NCBI RefSeq assembly: GCF_014651935.1
Contig: NZ_BMXV01000002.1
Span: 1-64,000, forward strand
Origin: Marinobacter zhanjiangensis
Lineage (GTDB): Bacteria > Pseudomonadota > Gammaproteobacteria > Pseudomonadales > Oleiphilaceae
Length of the DNA: 64,000 bases
Direction of reading: 5' to 3'
This document shows positions 1-7,674 of this stretch, one piece after another. Both the position numbers and the translations under genes were made by a program. Every line of letters starts with the position of its first letter. The stretch's first letter is position 1. The notes below the pieces were generated by a model that saw only the letters and a program-made list of their open reading frames with translations, did not search any database and was not told where the DNA came from.

Positions 1-345
1 GACCGCTACTGATTAAATATTAAGCGGTTAGACCCTGACCTGAACCGGTATGGCGATAGGTCGACCCGTCTGCGAGACTTGTTGGCGGCCTATGAGAAAT
101 CCGGGCTGAGGTCACATCCTTTGTCTAGCTATGCATGTGCCATAAAACGGTCGTTTTCTATCCTGCTTGATCGGGCCTCATGCGCCAGTCAGCACCCAGG
201 ATCAGAATCCTGAATTTCAGGTCGATACTCTTGAAGAAGCAGTGTGTGATCAAATCTGCCAGGAGAATTTTACTGGCAAGCTCTGAGAGCGACCTGAGTT
301 GTCGCAGTGTCTTCGTAAACTTCGGAAGAGCGATGCGCTGATCAT
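1..345. other. Degenerate sequence without an intact gene
   Basis: No convincing gene is visible. A short plus-strand frame is open from about base 13 to 213, and the frame used by the downstream CLCA_X fragment is readable from about 143 but broken by two TGA codons (near 284 and 343). This looks like decayed coding sequence or the scar of a rearrangement that removed the 5' part of the following gene. I do not recognise the translated fragments. Positions 11-35 contain short matching arms (ACCGCT/AGCGGT) too weak to call. Confidence 0.4.
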
Positions 346-790
346 CTGAAAGCGAGATCGACTGGCCCGTTTACTGAAAGACCTGATTGAGGATCGCCAT
401 GATCGAGAAACCAGCGCGTGGTTGAATAGTGCCAACGCCCGGCATCATCCCCTTAATCAGAAGTTGCATTACTGCTTCCGAACCATCCTGCTGAGTGACG
501 ATGGTGCGGCGCCCAGTGAGCTGTTCCGTTGTTCCCAGAAAGCCGATCATGGTTTGGGTGTGCTTTATTACGCCCGCCCGGAAGAGGTCTGTGCCCGTGC
601 CTTTGAGGCGTTTGTGGAAGACTCTCAGCCGGCCAACAGCTTTCTGGTGCGAGGAACCCGATCTTCGGATGAAGCGCGGGCCGGGTTATATCCTCAGGGA
701 GAACACCGACAGCATATCCGGCAGGCTTTTACGGCGTACTTCGCTGCACTGGGGGCAGCACTCTATCGGGAACAGGCCAGGGCCGGGTGA
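346..790 (+). pseudogene. CLCA_X/LPD1-domain protein, 3' fragment
   Basis: The translation carries what I recognise as the C-terminal LPD1-type region of CLCA_X family proteins: a YYARPEE stretch, an ARAFEAFVED segment, a GTR motif and a GLYPQGEHR block near the end. Intact members have an N-terminal half with a metalloprotease-like HEWFH motif; here the frame runs back only to a TGA at about 343 and that half is absent. The longest formal ORF begins at a TTG (422), which is unlikely to be a genuine start. The 3' end overlaps the umuC region without a gap. I read it as a 5'-truncated remnant; function of the family is unknown to me. Confidence 0.6.
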
Positions 791-795
791 GGTCG

Positions 796-2070
796 ATGTT
801 CGCACTGGTTGACTGCAACAACTTCTACGCTTCCTGCGAAAAACTGTTCCGGCCGGATCTGCGGGATAGGCCGGTCGTGGTGCTGTCCAATAACGATGGC
901 TGCGTTGTCGCCCGCTCCCGGGAGGCCAAGGCCCTGGATATCAAAATGGGTGTACCGGTACACCACATTAAAGCGGAGATGCGCCGCTACGGCATTCAGG
1001 CCTTCTCATCCAACTATGCTCTGTATGGCGACCTCAGTCGTCGGGTCATGACCACTCTGGAAACCCTCGCACCGCAGGTGGACGTCTATTCCATCGATGA
1101 GGCCTTCCTGGACGTTACCGGAATCAATAGGGTGATGAGTTTCGAGGCATTTGGCGGTCAGGTCAGAGACACCGTCGCCCGTAACGTCGGACTGCCCGTG
1201 TGTGTGGGATTTGCACCGACACGCACACTGGCAAAGCTTGCCAACTATGCCGCCAAGAAGTATCCGGCCACCGGAGGTGTCGTGGGCCTCACCGAGACCG
1301 CCCGGCAAAGGCGACTGATGGCGAAAGTGCCCGTGGACGAAGTGTGGGGGGTAGGGCGCAAGATCGCTGGCAAATTGCAGGCGATGGGCATCACCACGGC
1401 ACTGCAGCTGGCCGATGCCGATTCGGCGACCGTGCGCGAACGGTTTTCGGTGGTTCTGGAGCGCACCGCCCGTGAGCTCAACGGCATCCCATGCATTCCC
1501 TGGGAAGACGCTCCTGCACCCAAAAAGCAGATCCTGTGTTCCCGCTCCTTTGGCAAACCCGTACAGGCGCTTGCGGGCCTGGAAGAGGCGGTGGCCCACT
1601 TCGCCACCCGGGCGACCGAAAAGTTGCGTGGTGGAGGGCAGTATGCCGGGGAGCTGATGGTCTTTGTCCGTACCAATCCGTTCAAGGCGACGGCCCCTCA
1701 GTATTCCAGAAGCAGCTCAGTGCGATTGGTGACACCCACACAAGATTCCCGGGAGGTAGTCCGGCAGGCGCTGAACCTGCTCCGGCCCATGTATCGCTCT
1801 GGCTACGACTACGCCAAAGCGGGTGTGATGCTGGGTGAGCTGACCGACGAAACCGGTCTGCAGGCCGACCTGTTTGAAGCCTCTACCAAAGACCAGTTCA
1901 GTGATGACCGCTCGACTCGGCTCATGTCGTTGATGGACGACATCAACCGCAAATCCCGGGCCTCAATCCGGACTGCCCGCCAGAGCGGACCGGCAGCCTA
2001 CGCCATGCGTCGGGAACACTTGTCGCCGGCGTACACCACCGATTGGAAGCAGCTGCCCCGGGTGACATGA
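796..2070 (+). CDS. umuC: Y-family DNA polymerase V catalytic subunit UmuC
   Basis: This is the catalytic subunit of the SOS translesion polymerase, which in the family needs UmuD' to form Pol V. The 424-aa product starts with the MFALVDCNNFYASCE block carrying the first metal-binding Asp. It has the SIDEAFLD active-site motif near residue 100, a helix-hairpin-helix region around residues 175-205 (VWGVGRKIAGKL), and the little-finger and C-terminal UmuC regions. The ATG at 796 is chosen because homologues begin MFALVD; an in-frame GTG at 787 is possible. No umuD lies upstream: that space holds a broken CLCA_X fragment. I see no LexA box. The DNA-damage peptidase gene follows 65 bp downstream. 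Confidence 0.95.
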   Translation: MFALVDCNNFYASCEKLFRPDLRDRPVVVLSNNDGCVVARSREAKALDIKMGVPVHHIKAEMRRYGIQAFSSNYALYGDLSRRVMTTLETLAPQVDVYSIDEAFLDVTGINRVMSFEAFGGQVRDTVARNVGLPVCVGFAPTRTLAKLANYAAKKYPATGGVVGLTETARQRRLMAKVPVDEVWGVGRKIAGKLQAMGITTALQLADADSATVRERFSVVLERTARELNGIPCIPWEDAPAPKKQILCSRSFGKPVQALAGLEEAVAHFATRATEKLRGGGQYAGELMVFVRTNPFKATAPQYSRSSSVRLVTPTQDSREVVRQALNLLRPMYRSGYDYAKAGVMLGELTDETGLQADLFEASTKDQFSDDRSTRLMSLMDDINRKSRASIRTARQSGPAAYAMRREHLSPAYTTDWKQLPRVT

Positions 2071-2135
2071 GAGCATCCACAAGGGACAGTGCGACCACTG
2101 AACTATACTGACTGTCTCAATCCGGGAGGTGCTTT

Positions 2136-2801
2136 ATGTGTGGCCGTTACAACGTAACCGACTCGCCAGAGATTCAGGATTTGATGGCTGAGCTGGGCAT
2201 GCCCGGATCAGCGCCCCGCCCTCAATTGAATGTTCCACCCGGCGGGACCGGGGAGTTTGTAGTAGAGGCTGGTGGTGATCGTTACCTGGAACCTGGCATC
2301 TGGTCGCTGCTGATCGAGCCTCATCCTGACGGCCATGGCTACCGCCCGAACCCCAAATTCCACACCTTCAACGCCAAAAGTGATCGACTCTCCTCCAGCC
2401 CATTATGGAAGAAAGTCTATCCCTGTAAGCGCTGTGTCATCCCGGTCAGTGCTTTCCATGAATGGAAAGGTAAACAGGTCTACAACATCCATCCTCAAAA
2501 CGAAGCCACTGCGCTGGCGGGATTATGGCAGTCCTGGCATTTCGGAGAGGAGCAGGTCAGTTCGTTCACTGTGATCACCCTGCCACCACACCCCCGGTTC
2601 AGTCATATCCATTCGAAAAGCCTTCCGCTCATGTTGCGACCGGACGATTTTGATCTGTGGCTGGATCCGGATTTTCATCATACGGATGCGTTTGCGCATC
2701 TGATGAAAACCCATATTCCGGCGCCGTTGGTTTGTGAGCCGGTCAGGGGCACGAAGGACTTGACGTTGGTCGGAGACGCCGAAGTCCTGGATTCCGACTG
2801 A
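2136..2801 (+). CDS. yedK: SOS response-associated peptidase (SRAP, YedK/HMCES type)
   Basis: SRAP proteins use the N-terminal cysteine, exposed after Met removal, to form a stable thiazolidine crosslink with abasic sites in single-stranded DNA. The 221-aa product begins MCGRYN, supplying Cys2. An NAKSDRL segment near residue 80 corresponds to the conserved N-A-R region, an FHEW motif (family FYEW) supplies the catalytic Glu, and a conserved His sits in the PRFSHIHSK segment, followed by LPLMLRPDDFDLWL. A GGGAGG ribosome site lies 7-8 bases before ATG. Placement beside umuC fits a DNA-damage role, though a shared promoter is not shown. Confidence 0.93.
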   Translation: MCGRYNVTDSPEIQDLMAELGMPGSAPRPQLNVPPGGTGEFVVEAGGDRYLEPGIWSLLIEPHPDGHGYRPNPKFHTFNAKSDRLSSSPLWKKVYPCKRCVIPVSAFHEWKGKQVYNIHPQNEATALAGLWQSWHFGEEQVSSFTVITLPPHPRFSHIHSKSLPLMLRPDDFDLWLDPDFHHTDAFAHLMKTHIPAPLVCEPVRGTKDLTLVGDAEVLDSD

Positions 2802-3130
2802 CCCTGCGTTTATCTCTCCTACTTGCCAACTGACGCTGTCACCCCAACTCTCAAGCGTTCCATGACAGGTGCACGTCGGGGGGGGGCTGGCCTCCGCGCG
2901 AGCTCCGCAGAATAAAATGCCCGCCAGGCAATACTCTTGCATTCCGGGAGGGGCCAGGCAGCTCGATTTTTCATTTCAATAGGGATCGTTGATCAACACC
3001 AAAAAACGATAGTCCGATCTCCGACGACTAGGCGAACCGGCCTTTCTGGCGGGTATTTTCATGTAACCATTTTAACAGCGTTCAGATTTGAGGTGGTGCC
3101 CTGTAATAGGCCTACTGTTCACCTCGTTTC
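2802..3130. other. Intergenic, convergent gap
   Basis: Gap between the plus-strand yedK and the minus-strand cytochrome gene. It contains a run of nine G (2878-2886), but I see no credible ORF with a ribosome site and no strong hairpin with a U-tract. Confidence 0.5.
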
Positions 3131-3709
3131 TTACTTCCCACTTTTACAGTCACTCATACACGCCTCGGCATCGACATCCGGCCGTGGGTCTGGTCGAACG
3201 AAGCCATCCCGGTTGGGCATTTTGATTTTTGGAAGTGAGTTGGCGTCGAGGGTTGTGCCTTCGTCCACAATGCCGTTGAGATGAAGAACATAGGCGGTGA
3301 CGGCATAGGTTTGATCCGGTGAGAGGCTTTGTGGTGAGTGGAATGGCATGGCACGGTGGACGTAGTCGTAAAGTGTGGTGGCATAAGGCCAGTAACTTCC
3401 CACAGTCTTGACCGGAGAGTCACTTGCCAACGTACCTTTACCGCCTACAAGTCGGTCCATCTGGCCACTTTTACCGTCAGCGCCGTGGCAGCTCTGGCAT
3501 TGAGCCTGGTAAACCTCCTTACCTTCAGGCACGCTTCCGGAACCATCGGGCAGACCTTCACCGCTGGGCGGCACATCAATGTTCCAGCCCGCGATTTCCT
3601 TATCGGTGGCTTCCCGGCCCAACCCGTAATCTTCATCCTGAGCCATAACCGTGACAGTCCCAACCAGGAACAAAAACATAATGGATGCGATGGTTTTATA
3701 CATGAACAT
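3131..3709 (-). CDS. Monoheme cytochrome c, partner of sulfite dehydrogenase
   Basis: A periplasmic electron acceptor of about 192 aa. It has an N-terminal signal sequence (hydrophobic IASIMFLFLVGTVTVMA), one CxxCH heme site (CQSCH) and a later MPF that may supply the axial Met. The start at 3709 is preferred over the longer ORF because GGAGGGG sits 7-8 bases upstream; with it the gene overlaps the 3' end of the upstream molybdoenzyme gene by 14 bp. That coupling indicates it receives electrons from that enzyme, as SorB or the cytochrome part of SoxD does in SorAB or SoxCD. It is much shorter than a typical diheme SoxD. The C-terminus has two extra cysteines (ACMSDC), function unknown. Confidence 0.85.
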   Translation of the reverse strand: MFMYKTIASIMFLFLVGTVTVMAQDEDYGLGREATDKEIAGWNIDVPPSGEGLPDGSGSVPEGKEVYQAQCQSCHGADGKSGQMDRLVGGKGTLASDSPVKTVGSYWPYATTLYDYVHRAMPFHSPQSLSPDQTYAVTAYVLHLNGIVDEGTTLDANSLPKIKMPNRDGFVRPDPRPDVDAEACMSDCKSGK

Positions 3710-4979
3710 TGCTGACCCCTCCATCAGAGCTGACTTCCCATGTTTGTATGGCATTCAGGTGATAGACCGAATTCAGCCCTCGCACGTCAATTAACGCCTG
3801 AAGGGTGGGCTGAACGTATCCGGTTTCATCAATGGCACGGCTCTGGAGTAGTGCGCTCCCACCTTTCCACCGCCATGGAAGTCTGAATGCAGTCAGTGCC
3901 TTAGGCTCCACCGGGCCTTCGAGCTTCGCCTGTGTCCAGTTACGGCCCCCGTCGACGGAGACGTCGACCCGGGTAACCTTGCCGCGGCCAGACCACGCAA
4001 GCCCCCGTATTTCGTAAAAGCCCTTTTCCGGAAGTGTGTGCCCCCCTGACGGAAAGGTGATTACCGACTTTGCTTCCATCACGTAGGTAAACTGACGGGC
4101 GCTTCCATCTGGCATCAGGTCGGTGTATTTGGACGTTTCTTCCCGGGTCATATAGGGCGCGTCACTGACTTCGAGCCGGCGCAGCCACTTGATCTGGGTG
4201 TTGCCCTCAAAGCCTGGCAAGATGAGACGCAAAGGGTAGCCCTGCTCGGGCCGCAAAGCCTCTCCATTCTGGGCGTAGACCACCAGCGCATCGTCCAGTG
4301 CCTTTTCCATAGGAATGCTGCGGGTCATTGCGGCGGCATCGGCTCCCTCTGCCAGAATCCATTTGGCCTTATCCCTGACGCCCGCTGCCCGCAGCAGGGT
4401 AGACAGGCGTACGCCTGTCCATTCACAGCAACTGAGCAGACCATGCGTGTCCTGAACAGTCTTGCCGGTTGGCTGTTTCCATTCGGTCAGAGTGTTGCCC
4501 GAACATTCCAGGAAGCGCTTCATTGATACTTGGGGGAAGCGCTTTATCTCGGCCATATCGAAGATTATCGGCTTCTCGACCATACCGTGCAGCATCAATT
4601 GGTGCTGATCAGGATCAATATCCGGAACTCCACCGTGATGACGTTCGAAGACCAGGCCATTGGGTGTAATGGTGCCATTCATATCCTGTAAGGGAGTAAA
4701 GCTCCAGGACGAGGTTTTGGTGGGTGTCAGATCCGTGGGTGTGCGGACTACGCCGTCTTCAAACCTGGAGGGGTGACCATAGGGCGGCGACAGAATAGGC
4801 TCGCCTTGTGTCAGGGTCCATTTCGGAACATTAGGTGCAAGGTTTCCGCTGCCATTGCTGGCCGCCAATGCCTGGCTGATCGGTAAAGGCAAACTGGCTA
4901 CCCCGACCGCCCCCAGGGTGCGTTTGAGAAATTGTCGCCTCTCTATCTGCCCGTCAGTGCGGTTATTGTCAGCCATCAT
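3696..4979 (-). CDS. soxC: SoxC-like sulfite dehydrogenase, molybdopterin subunit
   Basis: Member of the sulfite oxidase family, which oxidises sulfite to sulfate and passes electrons to cytochrome c. The 427-aa product has a Tat-like leader (ERRQFLKR followed by a hydrophobic segment ending ALA), a molybdenum-cofactor domain with the RFLECSGN motif carrying the Mo-ligating Cys, and a C-terminal dimerisation-type domain (VDVSVDGGRNW). The start ATG at 4979 follows AAGGAA and places the Tat motif near the N-terminus; the open frame extends further upstream to 5099. The cytochrome gene follows with overlap. No soxXYZAB genes are in view, so it may act as a stand-alone SorAB-like enzyme. Confidence 0.88.
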   Translation of the reverse strand: MMADNNRTDGQIERRQFLKRTLGAVGVASLPLPISQALAASNGSGNLAPNVPKWTLTQGEPILSPPYGHPSRFEDGVVRTPTDLTPTKTSSWSFTPLQDMNGTITPNGLVFERHHGGVPDIDPDQHQLMLHGMVEKPIIFDMAEIKRFPQVSMKRFLECSGNTLTEWKQPTGKTVQDTHGLLSCCEWTGVRLSTLLRAAGVRDKAKWILAEGADAAAMTRSIPMEKALDDALVVYAQNGEALRPEQGYPLRLILPGFEGNTQIKWLRRLEVSDAPYMTREETSKYTDLMPDGSARQFTYVMEAKSVITFPSGGHTLPEKGFYEIRGLAWSGRGKVTRVDVSVDGGRNWTQAKLEGPVEPKALTAFRLPWRWKGGSALLQSRAIDETGYVQPTLQALIDVRGLNSVYHLNAIQTWEVSSDGGVSNVHV

Positions 4980-5856
4980 TCGATTCCTTGTTATTGTTAC
5001 TACAACTTTATCACTGCACCTGATGCCTGGATGCTTCATCAATTGCCAGGACAATCTGGTCGACAGGCCTTGAATATTTATTGAACAATTATTAACCACT
5101 TAGCAGTAGCCTTAGGTCCTGTCAAATCAGGAAAACCGGGAAAGTTTTATTTTTAAACTGTCTTGGTAGAAAAGCCATGTGAATCTTCATCGGATTCACA
5201 ATTTGACTGACTTCGAACCGAGTAACGAGCCTATGGCTGAGACATTCACTGTGGCTGTGGCCGAACAACCGAGATAAAACATTGCAAGATGCTCTGCAAG
5301 TCCTGGCCGGGGAGGATGTGGGATCGGGCGAGGTTTTGGCTCAGGTGCTCAGCCAACTGCTAATCTCAGTCCTCTACCTCGGATTTTTTCCGGGGCTTGT
5401 TTGTTGTCGGTAGGCGGGGTCCGACTGGTGATTTGTAAGCAACGGGCAAGAAAGACCGTTGTTCCCACAAGTGCGTAGCGGTGCCCGTTTCCTTGGCGGC
5501 TTGGGTGCGTTGCGGGTGATCCTGGCCCAGTTAGGGGCCTCACTTAATTTTGTCAAGGCCATGGCCTGGTTGGGCTTGGAGGCCCTTGGATTTTTGTGGC
5601 CTGGCTGACTGGCGGGCAGTTGATGAAAGGGGGGAATGACGCGCCGCGAACGGATCCGTCTATCCGTCAACTGGTCGAAAATCTGTTTCGGTATTGGCTA
5701 CAAAAATGGTCGTGGGTGACGGTACTGGCAAATTTCCGTCGTGCCCTGAAAAGCCTTACGGTCAAATTCCATCGGAGTCTAACAAGGACCTGGCCGTAAA
5801 TGGCACGGGTGGGGCACGCTCAGGGCACGGAGGAAATTCCGGAGAGCTAAACGAAA
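4980..5856. other. Long stretch without a recognisable gene
   Basis: About 880 bp upstream of the sulfite dehydrogenase gene. Both strands have short open frames (for example 5374-5670 minus and 5596-5799 plus), but none shows a ribosome site together with a recognisable protein. The part from about 5260 to 5770 reads like decayed coding sequence. The promoter of the soxC-like gene should lie within 4980-5150, but I could not pick a confident -35/-10 pair. Confidence 0.45.
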
Positions 5857-5889
5857 AAAGGCAGACCAGTAAGTTACTGATCTGCCTTT
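5857..5889. terminator. Hairpin terminator, older copy
   Basis: Long inverted repeat with arms AAAGGCAGA-C-CAGTAA and TTACTG-A-TCTGCCTTT (one C/A mismatch), flanked by A-rich and T-rich tracts, so it can act in both directions. It is immediately followed by a copy of the tRNA 3' end (5896-5908), the same arrangement as the functional tRNA and its terminator at 5997-6109. Confidence 0.75.
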
Positions 5890-5895
5890 CTTTTA

Positions 5896-5908
5896 TATGG
5901 TAGCGGGG
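5896..5908 (-). repeat. Duplicate of tRNA-fMet 3' end
   Basis: The 13-bp TATGGTAGCGGGG is identical to 6031-6043, the acceptor end of the tRNA plus flanking bases. Beyond the 13 bp the sequence diverges (GAGCAGGGGCGG here). It is either a relic of a second tRNA copy that kept its own terminator, or an old attachment-site duplication left by an element that targeted the tRNA 3' end. Confidence 0.6.
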
Positions 5909-5996
5909 AGCAGGGGCGGCTGAGCGCCTGCGGCAGCAACATAGCCGCACGCAGTGCGGATAGAAGGTGCTGACACAAATAGCCCCCTGCACACAC

Positions 5997-6028
5997 AAAA
6001 AAAGCCAGCTTTCCAGCTGGCTTTTTTT
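5997..6028 (-). terminator. Intrinsic terminator of the tRNA gene
   Basis: Perfect hairpin: A-tract, GCCAGCT, TTCC loop, AGCTGGC, seven T. It begins 5 bp past the tRNA 3' end in the tRNA's direction of transcription, and the flanking A and T tracts make it work both ways. Confidence 0.9.
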
Positions 6029-6032
6029 AATA

Positions 6033-6109
<77 letters not shown>

Positions 6110-6195
6110 TCAAACTTGTCGTTGCAACAAAAAGTTCTGGTTAACTTTCTGTTTTGGAAGCGTTTTTGCTTTGCTGCTCCCTTCAACGTGTGCGT

Positions 6196-6224
6196 ATATT
6201 AAGGATTCGTTGGTGGACTGTCAA
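6196..6224 (-). promoter_or_regulatory. Strong sigma70 promoter for tRNA-fMet
   Basis: On the minus strand TTGACA (6224-6219), a 17-bp spacer and TAATAT (6201-6196) form a near-consensus promoter. It lies about 87 bp upstream of the mature tRNA 5' end, giving a leader that would be trimmed by RNase P. Confidence 0.85.
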
Positions 6225-6552
6225 CGGGTATTTTCAAAAAGATCAGGTTAAAACGAAAGTCGGGTCCTCAAACGCCTGGAGTGGGTCGGTCGACCTTCAC
6301 TATGGTTTTGTCGTAACCGGATTAGTGGTCTGTTCCTTGGTGCTGTTCTTCACCGGCGCCGGGGGGCAATATCTCCATCGTTTGCCACCCGGTGTATCAT
6401 TCTGATCGTCGTCTGATAATGTCAGCGGACTCCCATGTGACGCCGCAGGTCCGACACGATGTGGTATTGGGGCGCTATGGTCCCGGCAAACAAGGATTCG
6501 GGGTTCGCCGGCACGCTAACTGATGAATTTCTGACTGGTTGAGGGTTAATAG
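6225..6552. other. Intergenic gap
   Basis: Space between the tRNA promoter and the divergent nuclease gene. Short plus-strand frames here lack ribosome sites or recognisable products. The promoter of the SbcD-like gene should be here; I found no confident -35/-10 pair. Confidence 0.4.
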
Positions 6553-7674
6553 ATGCCGAGGTTTCTGCACACGGCGGACTGGCAAATGGGGCGGTCATAC
6601 AGCCGCTTTGAGGCAGAGGATGCGGCCGCTCTGGTTGAGGCGAGGTTTCAGGCTATTGAGAAGCTCGCCGGGCTGGCGAACGAATATGAGTGTGACGCGG
6701 TGTTGGTGGCCGGCGATGTGTTTGATGCTCAAACCGTATCCGACCGCACCATTCGCCGGGTGTTTAACGCAACCAGAGGTTTCTCCGGCCCCTGGGTCAT
6801 GCTTTCCGGCAACCATGATGCGGCACTTGTGGAAAGCGTCTGGACCAGAGCCCGGCGCCTGGAGGCCGTGCCCGGGAACGTCCACCTCGCCCTCGAACCC
6901 GGCGTGATCGAACTGGAACAGGCGGGTCTGGCAGTGCTTTGCGCTCCACTGACGCAGAGGCATACCTATAGCGATCTGACTGAGCCGTTCAACTCCCTGG
7001 AAACCCCGGAAGGCCTGGTCAGGGTTGGCCTTGCCCATGGCGGCGTGCAGGGCTTGTTGTCCGAAGATATCGATGCCACGAATCCCATTGCCCCTGAACG
7101 TTCAGAGGTTGCCCGGCTGGATTATCTCGCCCTGGGGGATTGGCACGGCACAAAGCGGATTGATGAGCGTACCTGGTACTCCGGGACGCCGGAGCCGGAA
7201 CGGTTCCGGAATAACGAGGCCGGACAGGCGCTGGTGGTGGATATCGCCGGGTCGGGTGAAAAGCCGGAAGTAACCCCGATCCGAACCGGTCGTTACCAGT
7301 GGCACCAGTGGCGTGAAACGCTGGCTGTCGAATCCGACCTTGCTCAACTGTTGGAACGGCTGCAGGCCCTGCCCGAATCGTCGGTTATCGACCTGCGCCT
7401 GGAAGGGTCGGTTACCCTTGCCGGCGAGGAAAAACTGCTGCGGGCCCTGTCAGTGGCAGAAGCAAGATTCCGGAGCACCCAGTGTGACCGGAGTGAACTG
7501 CATCTCGAACCCACCGAAGATGACATTGCCGAGCTGAAAGCCGATGGCTATGTGGGAGAGGTTGTTGAAGCTTTGCGCAACCAACAGCAGGACGATGACA
7601 GTGATGTTGCCAGGGAGGCACTGGCCATCCTCGCGGGGCTGTTGCGGGACAAAGAACAGGAGGCCGACCAATGA
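6553..7674 (+). CDS. SbcD/Mre11-like DNA repair metallophosphoesterase
   Basis: A 373-aa calcineurin-type phosphoesterase of the Mre11/SbcD class, which with an SMC-like ATPase trims DNA ends and hairpins. Visible metal-binding motifs, in order: HTADWQ at the N-terminus, GDVFD near residue 55, GNHD near residue 85, the histidine in VGLAHGG near residue 160, and GDWHG near residue 195. The C-terminal third is the expected capping domain. The start ATG follows GAGGG. It overlaps the next gene by 4 bp (ATGA), so the two are translationally coupled. The GDWHG ending and the partner's type suggest the DNA repair exonuclease/YhaO-like branch rather than classical SbcD. Confidence 0.88.
   Translation: MPRFLHTADWQMGRSYSRFEAEDAAALVEARFQAIEKLAGLANEYECDAVLVAGDVFDAQTVSDRTIRRVFNATRGFSGPWVMLSGNHDAALVESVWTRARRLEAVPGNVHLALEPGVIELEQAGLAVLCAPLTQRHTYSDLTEPFNSLETPEGLVRVGLAHGGVQGLLSEDIDATNPIAPERSEVARLDYLALGDWHGTKRIDERTWYSGTPEPERFRNNEAGQALVVDIAGSGEKPEVTPIRTGRYQWHQWRETLAVESDLAQLLERLQALPESSVIDLRLEGSVTLAGEEKLLRALSVAEARFRSTQCDRSELHLEPTEDDIAELKADGYVGEVVEALRNQQQDDDSDVAREALAILAGLLRDKEQEADQ

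Noticed and set aside
5374..5670. Minus-strand ORF that might be a transposase remnant
   Set aside because: It is Pro/Arg/Asn-rich without any transposase motif; no terminal inverted repeats or target duplication are visible.
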